Source: Welwitschia mirabilis | Lineage: Eukaryota > Gnetophyta > Gnetopsida > Welwitschiales | Length of the DNA: 21,507 nt | Direction of reading: 5' to 3' | NCBI GenBank assembly: GCA_051453625.1 | Contig: JBOZIK010000001.1 | Location: forward strand, 198,624,437 to 198,645,943 | Part shown: positions 1 through 9,495 of the stretch, in pieces | Layout: every line of letters begins with the position of its first letter | Numbering within the stretch: position 1 is the stretch's first letter | Position numbers and translations under genes: made by a program | Notes under the pieces: generated by a model | The model's input: the letters and a program-made list of their open reading frames with translations, nothing else | Databases searched by the model: none | What the model was told of the DNA's origin: nothing

Positions 1-216
1 TATATGGTTGAGTCTTAGAGTGAAGAAATATAGTAAGGGTTCTTATACATGATATGAACCTATTCAACTATTTGAATAGAGGTGGTCAACATTAATATCA
101 TGAGCATATATGATAAGTTACATAGGTGTAGTCCAATTGTTTATTGTTATGTTCTGATCTATTAATATTATATTATTATACTACATTCAAAACATATGTA
201 TTATATTACATATATT
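1..216. other. AT-rich sequence without a gene
   Basis: No reading frame with coding character and no recognisable RNA gene is visible. The short plus-strand frame that begins here runs into the pentamer repeat and is made almost only of Tyr, Leu, Ile and Cys, as expected of translated TA-rich repeat. Confidence 0.7.
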
Positions 217-345
217 TATTATATTATATTATATTGTATTGCATTATATTATATTACATTACATTATGTTACATTACATTACATTACACTACATTATATT
301 ATATGTGTAATATTATATTATATTATGTTATCTCATATATGTAAT
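217..345. repeat. Degenerate pentanucleotide repeat (TTATA / TTACA)
   Basis: Direct reading shows about 25 imperfect 5-bp units alternating between TTATA and TTACA, ending near a TTATCTCATATATGTAATA motif. A related motif (TTATCTCATATGCATAA) recurs at about 7005, so this is probably part of the dispersed repeat family seen at 6959-8292. Confidence 0.75.
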
Positions 346-867
346 ATTACATTTATATCATAAAGGGTAGACATGTTTAACTATTACCTTAGAATGTATT
401 GGAGACGAGAAGATGTCAAACACAACATTCTAGTATTTGTACCTTTCCCTTTAAGTACAACTACCATGACCTCCTAAATGAAGAATAAGTACCCACTATG
501 CAAATTAAGTTATGTATGATATGCTTATGATATTATGCTTACGTTGGAAAACAAATGTGCATTATTAATGCTATATGATTTACGTATTAAAATATAATTA
601 TATGTAATAGAATAGTTTAAGGTATTAAATTAAAAAATTAACAACTACAATTAATAGCTTTTGATATAAATATATGTTTACTAGTCTTTAGTCCATAGAG
701 GTAATTATATGTACATGCATATGGGGCATAATATGCTTGATTTGCTTTTCACTTTTTTATTATTATTGTATGCACTTATAGACTTAGTTTTATTCTGTTA
801 GCATTATAAATGAGATAGTTATGAGATTCCCAGGACATAGCAGTGTGTGTTTTTGTGAATTAATGCA
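346..867. other. AT-rich intergenic stretch, nothing recognised
   Basis: No open frame of note, no terminal repeats and no RNA gene were seen. The sequence is low in CpG and rich in A/T runs, typical of decayed repeat DNA. Confidence 0.6.
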
Positions 868-1294
868 ATTATGTTATGCATAGTATAATTATACAATGGT
901 GTAGGTTTAGAACATTTCTCAAAGATTACAGCTGCTTCCAGTATGCGATAATTTATTCTAGGTATGTATCCTTCAATGTATTTTTTAATATGTTCATGTA
1001 TATGAATTAAATGTCTTAAGTAGTTATTTTTTATCTTGCACACCAAATGATATAATATTAATAATTTTTCTATGATGATCATTGAAATAATTAGGCATTT
1101 AATTAGCTATCTTTATTCTTTAACTTATATTAAGCTAACTCTATTGAGATTAGTGACTTAATCAGTGGCATATAGGCTATTTGTTTGGCATTCTATATAT
1201 ATATATATTGATATTTATTACATTATGTTATAAAAGAAGCAGCTATGAAGTACCTTGCCAAAATGGCATGTGTGTGTGTGTGTATATGTGTATG
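868..1294 (+). repeat. Dispersed repeat, copy A, left part
   Basis: This stretch aligns by eye with 7595-8020 in the same orientation. Shared blocks include GTAGTTATT near 1020 and 7747, TCATTGAAATAATTA near 1079 and 7808, and CTATTGAGATTAGT near 1141 and 7869, followed by a TG-rich microsatellite. It is interrupted at the microsatellite by the LTR element at 1295-4205 and continues at 4211. No coding capacity is visible, so the family cannot be named. Confidence 0.75.
1290..1294. repeat. Target-site duplication GTATG (left)
   Basis: The 5 bp GTATG directly before the left LTR are repeated exactly at 4206-4210 directly after the right LTR. This is the size expected for LTR-retrotransposon integration. 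The paralogous copy near 8000 shows the uninterrupted TG-rich site. Confidence 0.85.
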
Positions 1295-1546
1295 TGATGA
1301 AATTGCAGACCTAGTTAGCACGAAAAGGGGCTCAGAAAAGTAGGAATGAATCTTAGGGAGTATCTAAGATTTTCTATGAAAACAACTCATTTTTTTGTTA
1401 TCATTGAGAGGTATAAATACCCTCATATTTCAACAAAAATAGAAAAGATCAAGCAGGGGGGAGGGAAATGAGAAAGTGGTTGTAACAATCACTCAATTAT
1501 AAGGATAAAGAAGTTACAAAGATTGACCAATAAAAAATATCCAACA
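1295..1546 (-). repeat. LTR of the minus-strand element (3' LTR in element sense)
   Basis: A 252-bp copy. Read on the minus strand it starts TGTTGG and ends TTTCATCA. It matches 3952-4205 over its full length with many substitutions and small indels. A TATTTATA-like promoter motif lies mid-LTR on the minus strand. Confidence 0.85.
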
Positions 1547-1559
1547 AACCCCTCCTTAA
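1547..1559 (-). other. Polypurine tract of the minus-strand element
   Basis: On the minus strand the sequence AAGGAGGGG followed by TT directly precedes the LTR start TGTTGG. That is the expected position of the plus-strand primer for an LTR retrotransposon. Confidence 0.75.
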
Positions 1560-1631
1560 TGACAAATCTAAGAATTCCCTTGTCATCACATTTAAAGTGC
1601 TAGAACATGCCTCTAGCATAGCAACTAACAT

Positions 1632-1731
1632 NNNNNNNNNNNNNNNNNNNNNNNNNNNNNNNNNNNNNNNNNNNNNNNNNNNNNNNNNNNNNNNNNNNNN
1701 NNNNNNNNNNNNNNNNNNNNNNNNNNNNNNN
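1632..1731. other. Assembly gap, 100 N
   Basis: Exactly 100 N, a common default for gaps of unknown size. Sequence 1549-1631 left of the gap recurs at 1752-1834 right of it at an offset of 203, so the gap sits between two copies of the same ~80-bp sequence. Confidence 0.95.
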
Positions 1732-1751
1732 CTTCCTCCCCTTCCCCCACC

Positions 1752-1834
1752 TTCCTCCTTAATGACAAATCTAAGAATTAGATTGTCATCACATTTAAAG
1801 TGCTAGAACATGCCTCTAGCATAGCAACTAACAT
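1752..1834. repeat. Second copy of the ~80-bp sequence flanking gap 1
   Basis: This is nearly identical to 1549-1631. The first ~20 bases after the gap (1732-1751) are a C/T-rich string not found on the left side. It is either a real tandem repeat of the subterminal region or an unmerged contig overlap. Confidence 0.8.
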
Positions 1835-2443
1835 ATAAATTTCTTCATAAGAATCTCTTTAAAGTTCAGCACAAAGAACTCAAAGAGATCACCACATATA
1901 GAACTCAAATGAGTTTACCACATGAAACTGCATATAGAACTTAATAAAGTTCATGAAATCAAAGAACTCAGCATCAGTTCACCACCTAAAAGAAAGTGAT
2001 GGTTCTTGAGTATCTTATATAACATAATCATCCCTAATAATGTGGACTCACCATTACCACGGGACTAACCCAACAACTTACATGTAAAGATCAGTGTTAA
2101 GAAAAGTGTCCCATACCACTTTTCATGTCATTATCTTAACATGTAAATAGTATTATATTTGGAACAAGAATAAAACCTCTAATATTATAAGTCCCATATT
2201 CTATTTTAGGCAACCCAAAATACAAATTTAATAATACAAGTACAAAGTACAAGCCACAAATAAGCCACTATGATAGAGACTAAGCCAACAAGGCATACAA
2301 CCAAATACATAAAAGGTTTAGTCAAATAATGTATTGTACAAAAATTTTGAAACGAGGAAATAAAAATCATGAAAAAAATGAAGCCTATAATATTACTTTT
2401 AAATCATGAGTTCAACTATATTTTCTCAAAGCATTGAGAAAAT

Positions 2444-3622
2444 TTAATGTAAGAGGACTGTCAGCTTCACAGTTAGAGAACTAGAACTCAAGCGCATGGC
2501 CTCATTTACTATAGTGATTTTTGATGGCTTTCTAGCACATGGGATCTTGACGAGTATGAAAAAAGGTCTAGGTTGCTTCTTTCTAATGACTTTCATGCAA
2601 TTATAGCATCTTGGTCTACTAGGTCTCGAATGCATAGGCTTATTGTGATCTAGAAATTTCTTTAAAGAACAGAATCCAAGAATGTGATTGATTTAATAAC
2701 CTAGGCTGCATTCACTTTGACCTCTATAAATTCCCATTAAAGCAAACCTGCAAGTCTATTTAATATGGAGGGATGAACCAATTGAAGCCTATATTCATTG
2801 CTTAGATGACATAAAACTATCAATCCCAAAGCCTATTCATATAGTTCTTCATCTTCTTTTGATTCTATGATTAGAGTAACCAAGATAGGAAGAATTTATT
2901 CCTAGATCACTACATTCTTATTCTATTCACGCTCTTTGACCATGCTTTTCAAATATCTCAAAGCTCTGGTTCTAAAACTAGAAGATCTAAAATAAGATGC
3001 TTTTGCTTCCATTATAGCTAATTTGATGGTTTGCAGATCTATGGATTGTTTTGGGGTCAGGATTCTTTGAACATCTTTTGCATTATTTTCTACATGCCAC
3101 TCCTAGATGAAAAGAAGTGATCATTCAAAAATTCAATATGGGTCAAAATCACATTTTGAGTCCTAGCTTCTTTTGAATGTTTTAAAAGGCTCTTGATTTT
3201 AGTAAAGATTATGGCTAAAGTCTCGTTGGGGCCTAATAACCTGCTTCAATGATACAATGAGTAGCTATTTGATGCTTGTCATCAAATCACAGTGGATTTA
3301 TAACTTCTTGAGAAGCAATCAGTCTACTGTTATGTTTCATATCATAAAGGAGCATAGGTCTGTACTTATCTACAATTACTCTATATTTGCGGATATTCTC
3401 AATGAGATCAATATACTCATTTCCTTCATAATACCTATTTCTCGGCATTCCTCTCAAGTAATTATTTGTCATCATACTTCAATGAGCTTCATTAACTACT
3501 AAAGATGTAAAGTTATCCTTGATTCATTCTCTCTGTCATCTCTTCTCCTTCTCAATCAGGTCATAAATCTCCTTGCTCACAAATTTCATATGACTATTTC
3601 GCCATTCGTTCATAGAATCCAT
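2444..3622 (-). pseudogene. Decayed gag-like reading frame of the minus-strand element
   Basis: Downstream of the minus-strand primer site, a start codon at 3622-3620 opens a frame beginning MDSMNEWRNSHMKFV. It has internal stops but stays in the same frame through a second open block (3475-3287, with [20 protein letters not shown]). A block in another frame (about 3072-2923, VQRILTPKQSIDLQTIKLA) shows a frameshift. The first frame is used again at 2635-2444, where CYNC (Cys codons at 2608-2606 and 2599-2597) is followed by a basic run. CYNC is the usual start of a CCHC zinc knuckle. The His and third Cys are not in register, but a CAT two bases out of frame follows, so a small deletion is possible. 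The position (~1 kb after the primer site) and basic context suit a gag nucleocapsid. I do not recognise the family from the rest; a captured host gene or a virus-derived fragment is not excluded. Confidence 0.5.
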
Positions 3623-3934
3623 GATTTTAACTCAAAAATTATAAAAATAGTAGGACTCAAAGGACTTGCAGAAGGGGAGACTTTCGGTTAAACATCTTCC
3701 TAGACATCGAAAATGTAATGGGCCTGGCTCAAATAAATTTTCATGTAGAGTCACTTTGCTTGAACTTGTAGGCTCTTGTTTGCAGGCACAAACAGGATAA
3801 AGAGAGAAATCTCAAAGGCTTGCATCCTTATCTGGAGAGATAACTGATGATTCAGATGGGAGATTAAACCATGGATGAATTACCAAACAATCTCTATAAA
3901 CCATTCTATGGCTAGCAGTTAAGCATTACCATAG

Positions 3935-3949
3935 CCTACTCTGATACCA
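3935..3949 (-). other. Primer-binding site (tRNA-Met type) of the minus-strand element
   Basis: Minus-strand TGGTATCAGAG is complementary to the 3' end of plant initiator tRNA-Met for 11 bases. It lies two bases inside the LTR end. Together with the LTRs it sets the orientation of the element. Confidence 0.85.
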
Positions 3950-3951
3950 TT

Positions 3952-4205
3952 TGATAAAATTATAGACCTAGATGGCACGAAAAGGGGCCCAGAATACTGG
4001 GAATAAATCCCAAGTAGCATCTAAGATTTTCTATGAAAATGACTCCTTTTTTAATTATCATTGAGGAGTTTAAATACCCTCATATTTTAACAAAAATAAA
4101 AAAGATCAGATGGGGAGAAAGGGAAATGAGGAAGTGGTTGTAACAAATACTTAATTATAGGGATGAGGGAGTTACAAGAATTGACTAATAAAAAAATATG
4201 CAATA
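3952..4205 (-). repeat. LTR of the minus-strand element (5' LTR in element sense)
   Basis: A 254-bp partner of 1295-1546. In the element's sense its outer end has decayed from TG to TA (TATTGC), while the inner end ATCA is intact. Confidence 0.85.
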
Positions 4206-4210
4206 GTATG
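4206..4210. repeat. Target-site duplication GTATG (right)
   Basis: An exact match to 1290-1294, directly outside the LTR. Confidence 0.85.
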
Positions 4211-4532
4211 TATGTGTGGGTATGTGGATGTGTGTGTGTGTGTGGGTGTGGGTGTGTGTGTGTTAATCATATTTTTACATGATTTTACTATAATGATATT
4301 CTATTATGATACTTCCTCCCATTAGCTCTCACCAAGATTTGGGAAGAATAGAGGGGTCTCTTATGCTCGGTGAATGTGGTTACCAATGGATTATCATGGC
4401 TAAGTGACCACTTTGAAAATTCACTATATATATGTATACTCAGTTACCTATATATATGATTTATATTAACATACATATATATTTTTATCATTCATGCATT
4501 AGAATTCCTTATTAGGGATGGATGTTTATAAC
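4211..4532 (+). repeat. Dispersed repeat, copy A, right part
   Basis: This continues copy A after the inserted element. It aligns with about 8020-8292: a TG-rich run, then GTTAATCATATT, ACTTCC, TCACCAAGAT, and the shared end CATTCATGCATTAGAATTCC before GGATGTT. Homology to copy B stops at about 4532, where the text changes to ACACCCCAAATTTC. Confidence 0.75.
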
Positions 4533-4608
4533 ACCCCAAATTTCTCTATCTTTGCGTTGGAGGTGTGCTGTCCATCATCGTTTGAGCTATGTTTCCATCA
4601 AAATCAAA

Positions 4609-5010
4609 TCAAAGGATTATATTTACTGGAAATTGAAATGATGATTTGGTTTTAGTAATAATGCAAGAAGGGTCTTGCGATACTATGTTTTCCTTCACAA
4701 TTCTCAAAAATCCTATAAACGAAAAAAAAAAAAAAAAAACTCTTATATCTCTTATGTAATCTACCTCTGTAAAGGATTTCTGCATCCATTGTGTAGTGTT
4801 TCCACTAATAAAGATTCCAATCATGGATAGAGAAGGCAAACCAAGCGCACTTTCATTGCATTTCATAATAGCATATATCACTTCCTTTAAGCAGCTCTTA
4901 GCATCAATCAAATAGTGTTTCATAGCTATGCTTCAGTTCCACATGAGTTTGGCCCGTCGGTCTGCATCATCAGTATGGATGTAGAAAACCACCTCCATGC
5001 TTGGGATATC
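4609..5010 (-). pseudogene. Possible exon remnant, unrecognised
   Basis: On the minus strand a frame starting at 4923 gives 104 residues, including LIDAKSCLKEVIYAIMKCNE and a phenylalanine run made by a poly-T. The same frame extends upstream across one stop as MHDIPSMEVVFYIHTDDADR..., so it is read as about 130 residues with one stop. The amino-acid mix (Asp, Arg, His, Trp) is less skewed than in translated AT-rich noise here. I cannot assign a family. It could be a decayed or captured gene fragment, or chance. Confidence 0.2.
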
Positions 5011-5421
5011 ATGCATTATTCTCTACCTTTTGGTACCTTTGCAGTCTCAGTGATCAACTCTCTTTGAAAAAACTTCTTGAATCTCGGTTACTTCACTAAC
5101 AAAAATTTGATGCTAGAGCCAGAGCTTTTGTATCCTAGTGTCTTTCAGAAAGTTTGAGCTTTCTGTTCTCTATCAAGTTTATGTCAAAAGGAAACCTGTG
5201 TCTGAAACTATGAAGGAATCCATGCCTTTGAATGTTGGAAGCTAGGGATCTATTATGAATTCCTTTGAATAATTGAATAATTCATTCATATGAGGATTTT
5301 TAAAGTTTGCTTAAGCATTTCCATAGTACGTTGTCATCATTTTCAGGTTGTAGATGATCTTATTAATTTATAGGGAATTAAGCATTAGCATGAAATGAGT
5401 CACAAACCATGAAATGGATAG

Positions 5422-5562
5422 AAGGAGGATTCAGTAGAAGAGCCACAAGTGTTTGAGAACGTAAAGGATGAGGAAAAGATCTCAAAAGATAAGGATCTAC
5501 AAGAATTTTTGAAAATAGTGGAGAAGGAAGAGGATAATGTTGAATGGAGCATATGCAGATGA
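5422..5562 (+). other. Short acidic open stretch, possible exon remnant
   Basis: The frame between a TAG at 5419-5421 and a TGA at 5560-5562 encodes 46 residues with no Met start. They are very rich in Glu, Asp and Lys (for example EDSVEEPQVFENVKDEEK). Such a charged, low-Leu/Ile composition is unusual for random AT-rich sequence. No family is recognised. A spliced exon or a decayed fragment is possible; so is chance in a purine-rich strand. Confidence 0.2.
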
Positions 5563-6002
5563 ATTTTTTTTATCTCTTTCATTTCGGCCATGTGTGCATC
5601 CTTGAATAGAAAAAGAATCTATAAGATTTTTTTTTACATTTCATTCTCTCTTTTGAAGCTTATACAAAGTAGAGATCGCTCATTAGAAACTAATTAGGAG
5701 AAAAAAACTTTGGTATAGTATGAGCACAGTCTTACATAGACAAATTAACATTATTTAACAATATTCATGCTGTAGCATTCGAAAACATGATATTTTATGC
5801 CTTTCATTCTCGTGTGTTTTTATCGATCTTTTAAGAATCAATAATTCCTTGCACAAAACATATCTTATAGAGGTTTGATTCAATTTTTCCTCCTTTTTTG
5901 TGAGTTGTAAAGTTACAACAGAAGTTGTACCTATCTGATCTAGTTTTTACAATCCAAATTGTTATAGATAAGAAATGAGAGAAGACCATACAAACGCTCT
6001 TT

Positions 6003-6347
6003 ATGCACTAGTTTTTACAATTAAAATAGTTGGGATTACCTTATGCATGGTAAAAGAAAGAGACAGAGAGATCTTCTTATAGGGCAATGTGGGACATCAA
6101 ACAAATGAAGCATGTGTTGAAAATATTGTACAGTGGTTGATCCACATCAAATATTAGCATATGCACCAGCTTTTTCAATTAAAATAGTTGGGGTTACCTT
6201 ATGCATGTTAAAAGAAAGAGACAAAGAGATGTTCTTATAGGGTAATGTAGGACATAAAACAAATGAAACATGTCTTGAAAATATTGTATAGTGGTTGATC
6301 TACATAAAATGTTAGCATGTATGCTAGTTTTACAACTCAGTTTTATT
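6003..6347. repeat. Tandem repeat, ~158-160 bp unit, running into a gap
   Basis: Two full units (6003-6160 and 6161-6320) and the start of a third (6321-6347) are visible. Each contains TTAAAATAGTTGGG, ACCTTATGCATG, AAAAGAAAGAGACA, TTCTTATAGGG, ACAAATGAA and AATATTGTA. The array is cut by the 611-N gap, so more units may be missing. No coding frame is shared by the units. Confidence 0.85.
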
Positions 6348-6958
6348 NNNNNNNNNNNNNNNNNNNNNNNNNNNNNNNNNNNNNNNNNNNNNNNNNNNNN
6401 NNNNNNNNNNNNNNNNNNNNNNNNNNNNNNNNNNNNNNNNNNNNNNNNNNNNNNNNNNNNNNNNNNNNNNNNNNNNNNNNNNNNNNNNNNNNNNNNNNNN
6501 NNNNNNNNNNNNNNNNNNNNNNNNNNNNNNNNNNNNNNNNNNNNNNNNNNNNNNNNNNNNNNNNNNNNNNNNNNNNNNNNNNNNNNNNNNNNNNNNNNNN
6601 NNNNNNNNNNNNNNNNNNNNNNNNNNNNNNNNNNNNNNNNNNNNNNNNNNNNNNNNNNNNNNNNNNNNNNNNNNNNNNNNNNNNNNNNNNNNNNNNNNNN
6701 NNNNNNNNNNNNNNNNNNNNNNNNNNNNNNNNNNNNNNNNNNNNNNNNNNNNNNNNNNNNNNNNNNNNNNNNNNNNNNNNNNNNNNNNNNNNNNNNNNNN
6801 NNNNNNNNNNNNNNNNNNNNNNNNNNNNNNNNNNNNNNNNNNNNNNNNNNNNNNNNNNNNNNNNNNNNNNNNNNNNNNNNNNNNNNNNNNNNNNNNNNNN
6901 NNNNNNNNNNNNNNNNNNNNNNNNNNNNNNNNNNNNNNNNNNNNNNNNNNNNNNNNNN
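6348..6958. other. Assembly gap, 611 N
   Basis: A run of N whose non-round length suggests an estimated size. It follows directly on the ~158-bp tandem repeats, a likely cause of assembly failure. Long frames reported across it would be meaningless. Confidence 0.95.
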
Positions 6959-7018
6959 ATATTAACTTATATTACTTGATATGCATAATATTATTTTATA
7001 TTAAGTTATCTCATATGC

Positions 7019-7061
<43 letters not shown>

Positions 7062-7140
7062 TATATATTTTTGTTATGTACATGATAATGTATTATCTTA
7101 TATTATCCTATCTCATATGTATAGTATTACATGTATATAT
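6959..7140. repeat. TA-rich block with CA microsatellite
   Basis: A near-perfect CA/TG dinucleotide run of about 19 repeats occupies 7022-7060. It is embedded in TTATCTCATAT-type text that is repeated twice here (about 7005 and 7110) and also near 329. Confidence 0.85.
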
Positions 7141-7594
7141 TATCAAGAGAAATTTATTCTTAGGAATAGGTTAATGTTAAGAATAGATACATAAAGAAAT
7201 AAGTACAATAGATGAAATAATAAGAGAACTCATTAGAGTTCTTGAAGTCTAAGGTTTGTTTGTTATTGAACAAGCAAAAATCGTGAAAGGAAAAATGACA
7301 CCTTTTGTTACAAAAGTTTTCACAAATGTTTTGTTATAAACCTTTAATATGAAAATTTTATAGAAAGAGTTAATATTTTATATCATCATTCTTAAGATGA
7401 TGATGTTTATCAAAATAAAGTGTTTAGATAAGATTAAACACTCATCTTTAGATCGTTAGATAATGTTGTTATATAATTATTTCAATCAAATACTTTCTTA
7501 TACTTAGTTACTTAGTAATTAATTTATAATGAATGTTAGATATTGTTAGATGTATTAAATAATAATCATGTTATTTTTAGTATGATTTAATGTA
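7141..7594. other. AT-rich stretch, nothing recognised
   Basis: No coding-like frame, terminal repeat or RNA gene is visible. It does not obviously align with the equivalent part of copy A (361-867). Confidence 0.55.
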
Positions 7595-8292
7595 GTTATA
7601 GTATGCATAGCATAGTTATAAAATGATGCAGGTTTTTAGCACAATCTCCAATAATTATGGTTGCTTCTAGTATTCTTAACACTTTTGAGTTATGTATTCT
7701 TAAATATAATGCATTACATGTCCATGAGTATGAGTTAAATGTTCTAAGTAGTTATTTGTTATCTTATGCATAAAATGATATAGTGATAGTGATTATTCTA
7801 TGATGCTCATTGAAATAATTAAGCTTTTAATTAGTAATCTTTATCCTTGAACTTCTATTGAGCTTAGTCTATTGAGATTAGTAACTTAATTAGTGGCATA
7901 CAGACTATTATCTTTGGCATTTCATATTTATATATTGTTATATTCATTATGTTATATTATAAAAGGAGCAGATAGGAGGTACCTAGCGATATGGTGTGTG
8001 CATATGTGTGTATGCATGTGTATGTGTTAATCATATTCTTACATGAGTTTACTGTTATGACATACTATTAGGATACTTCCCTTCTATTGGCTCTTACCAA
8101 GATGCTATAGTAAGATATAAGGGGTGTCTTGTTCTTGGTGATAGAGGTTATTAATGGATATTTGGCCAAGTGACTAGGGAGTTTACTATATAAATATATA
8201 CATGGGTAACCATATATCTAATTTATATTAATATACATATGTATCATCATCATTCATGCATTAGAATTCCTTAATAGGATTGGATGTTATAA
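7595..8292 (+). repeat. Dispersed repeat, copy B
   Basis: The same-orientation partner of 868-1294 plus 4211-4532. Here the TG-rich segment (about 7993-8027) is continuous, so it represents the uninterrupted state of the site where the LTR element landed in copy A. No coding capacity is visible. Confidence 0.75.
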
Positions 8293-8873
8293 CTTTGAGA
8301 GTTTCTTGACTGGCTGTCTTTTATACTTTTCCATATAGTTACTATTCATATGTACATATATTTGTGTGCAATATCTATTGATGTTGATTTGAATATTGAG
8401 TTCTTACATTATTCCTTACATTCTTACAAGCCTAGAATTGTTACATGCCACTGATACAGACCACTTTGATCTATCTTATACTCATGCATATTGATAGAGA
8501 TTGGAAAGAGGTCTAAGATAAAACTACATGTGGTCTGAACACCTTCAGATGAGGATTATGTAGGCATGGTTACTTAGCTATTGGTGTAACCAATGACTCG
8601 ACTTCAACCTACACACTTCTTTTATGTACTCCTAATCAAAATTTCTAATTAATCTAAAGATTGCTTATGGTATAAGTCAGGTGAACTACCATCACATAGA
8701 TAACTTGACTTGAATCCTATAGGTAACTGCGAGGTAAGTCTCTTAGTCATAACCTAAATCAATCCACTACAATATTTAGTCACGTCATGTAAATTAATCC
8801 ACTATAATGTAATAAAGTTAATTAAAAAAATTAGTGCTTTTTAAGTCCAACCCAAAAAACTAGGTCATGATAA
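8285..8873. repeat. Tandem repeat unit 1 (~589 bp)
   Basis: It starts TGTTATAACTTTGAGAG and aligns in order with the next unit: TTCTTGACTG, ACATGCC, ACAGACCAC, TTGATCTATC, GATGAGGAT, GGTTACTTAGCTATTGGTG, GAGGTAAGTCTC, then TTAATTAAAAAAA and TTTAAGTCCAA near the end. There is no conserved coding frame. It may be a fragment of an unclassified element or part of an LTR. Confidence 0.8.
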
Positions 8874-9495
8874 TGTTGTAATCTTGAGAGTTCTTGACTG
8901 AGTGTCTTCTATTCTTTTATATATAGCTATTACACATATGTATGTTTATATGTGTGTAATATTATTTGGTATTATTTTAATTCAATTTAATATCATACTT
9001 TTAGTGAGTCAAACATTAAGTTCTTTCATTATTTCATGCATATTTTTGCCACATGCCTAGTAATACAGACCACCTTGATCTATCATATGCTTATGCATAT
9101 TGGTGGAAATGGAAATTAGTTCCAAGATACAATGTGTGGCTTGAACTCCTCCGGATGAGGATATGTAAGCTTGGTTACTTAGCTATTGGTGCAACCAACC
9201 ACTCAATCATGACTTCACACTATTACTATGTGTTTGTAATCCAGAACTTAGGAATTAGATTTAAGTAAAAAGATATTATGTTCCTATTTAATATCCTTAA
9301 GTTAGATGTGGTATTGGTCAGGTGAGATATTGTTATATAGTTCTCCTAACATGTAGCATGTGGATAACTGAGAGGTAAGTCTCTCAGTCACAAACTGATC
9401 CACTGCAATGATGCAGTGGTTAATCAATGTAATATAAATTAGTTAATTAAAAAAAATCATGCTTTTAAGTCCAATCCAAAACTGGGATTTGATAA
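8874..9495. repeat. Tandem repeat unit 2
   Basis: It starts TGTTGTAATCTTGAGAG and follows unit 1 block by block, with indels and many substitutions. A 71-codon open frame inside it is not shared with unit 1 and is treated as chance. Confidence 0.8.

Larger units (their letters stand above)
1295..4205 (-). mobile_element. Non-autonomous LTR retrotransposon with gag-like remnant only
   Basis: The element is delimited by two direct repeats (1295-1546 and 3952-4205) and a GTATG target duplication. On the minus strand the LTR begins TGTTGG (TATTGC in the upstream copy) and ends ATCA. Two bases beyond the end of the upstream LTR lies a primer-binding site starting TGGTATCAGAG, and a purine-rich tract abuts the downstream LTR. 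The ~2.4-kb interior holds a decayed reading frame with a partial zinc-knuckle-like CYNC, but no protease, integrase, reverse transcriptase or RNase H motif could be found. This layout fits the published TR-GAG class (terminal-repeat elements carrying only gag) or a pol-deleted copia relative. By eye the LTRs differ at roughly one site in six, so it is old. It contains a 100-N gap. Confidence 0.85.
4533..6002. other. Unassigned region with short coding-like fragments
   Basis: No complete gene is visible. Two stretches look more like coding DNA than the surroundings: a minus-strand block at about 4609-5010 and a plus-strand acidic block at 5422-5562, listed separately. There is an 18-bp A run near 4722. 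No terminal repeats or target duplications were found that would make the stretch one element. Confidence 0.4.

Noticed and set aside
144-344. 66-codon plus-strand frame
   Set aside because: It is translated pentamer repeat, composed almost only of Tyr, Leu, Ile, Thr and Cys.
3257-3502. 81-codon plus-strand frame opposite the gag-like frame
   Set aside because: It is the complement of the minus-strand open block; element orientation from the primer site favours the minus strand.
1295-4205. Endogenous pararetrovirus, because the tRNA-Met site and CYNC motif also fit that group
   Set aside because: Paired LTRs with matching 5-bp target duplications and a polypurine tract show a true LTR retrotransposon, and no viral polymerase motif is present.
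6291-6979. Two long open frames (over 220 codons) across the 611-N gap
   Set aside because: They are made almost entirely of N codons; only about 10-20 real residues are present on either side.
9053-9268. 71-codon frame in tandem unit 2
   Set aside because: The frame is not preserved in the paired unit 1, so it is not under coding constraint.
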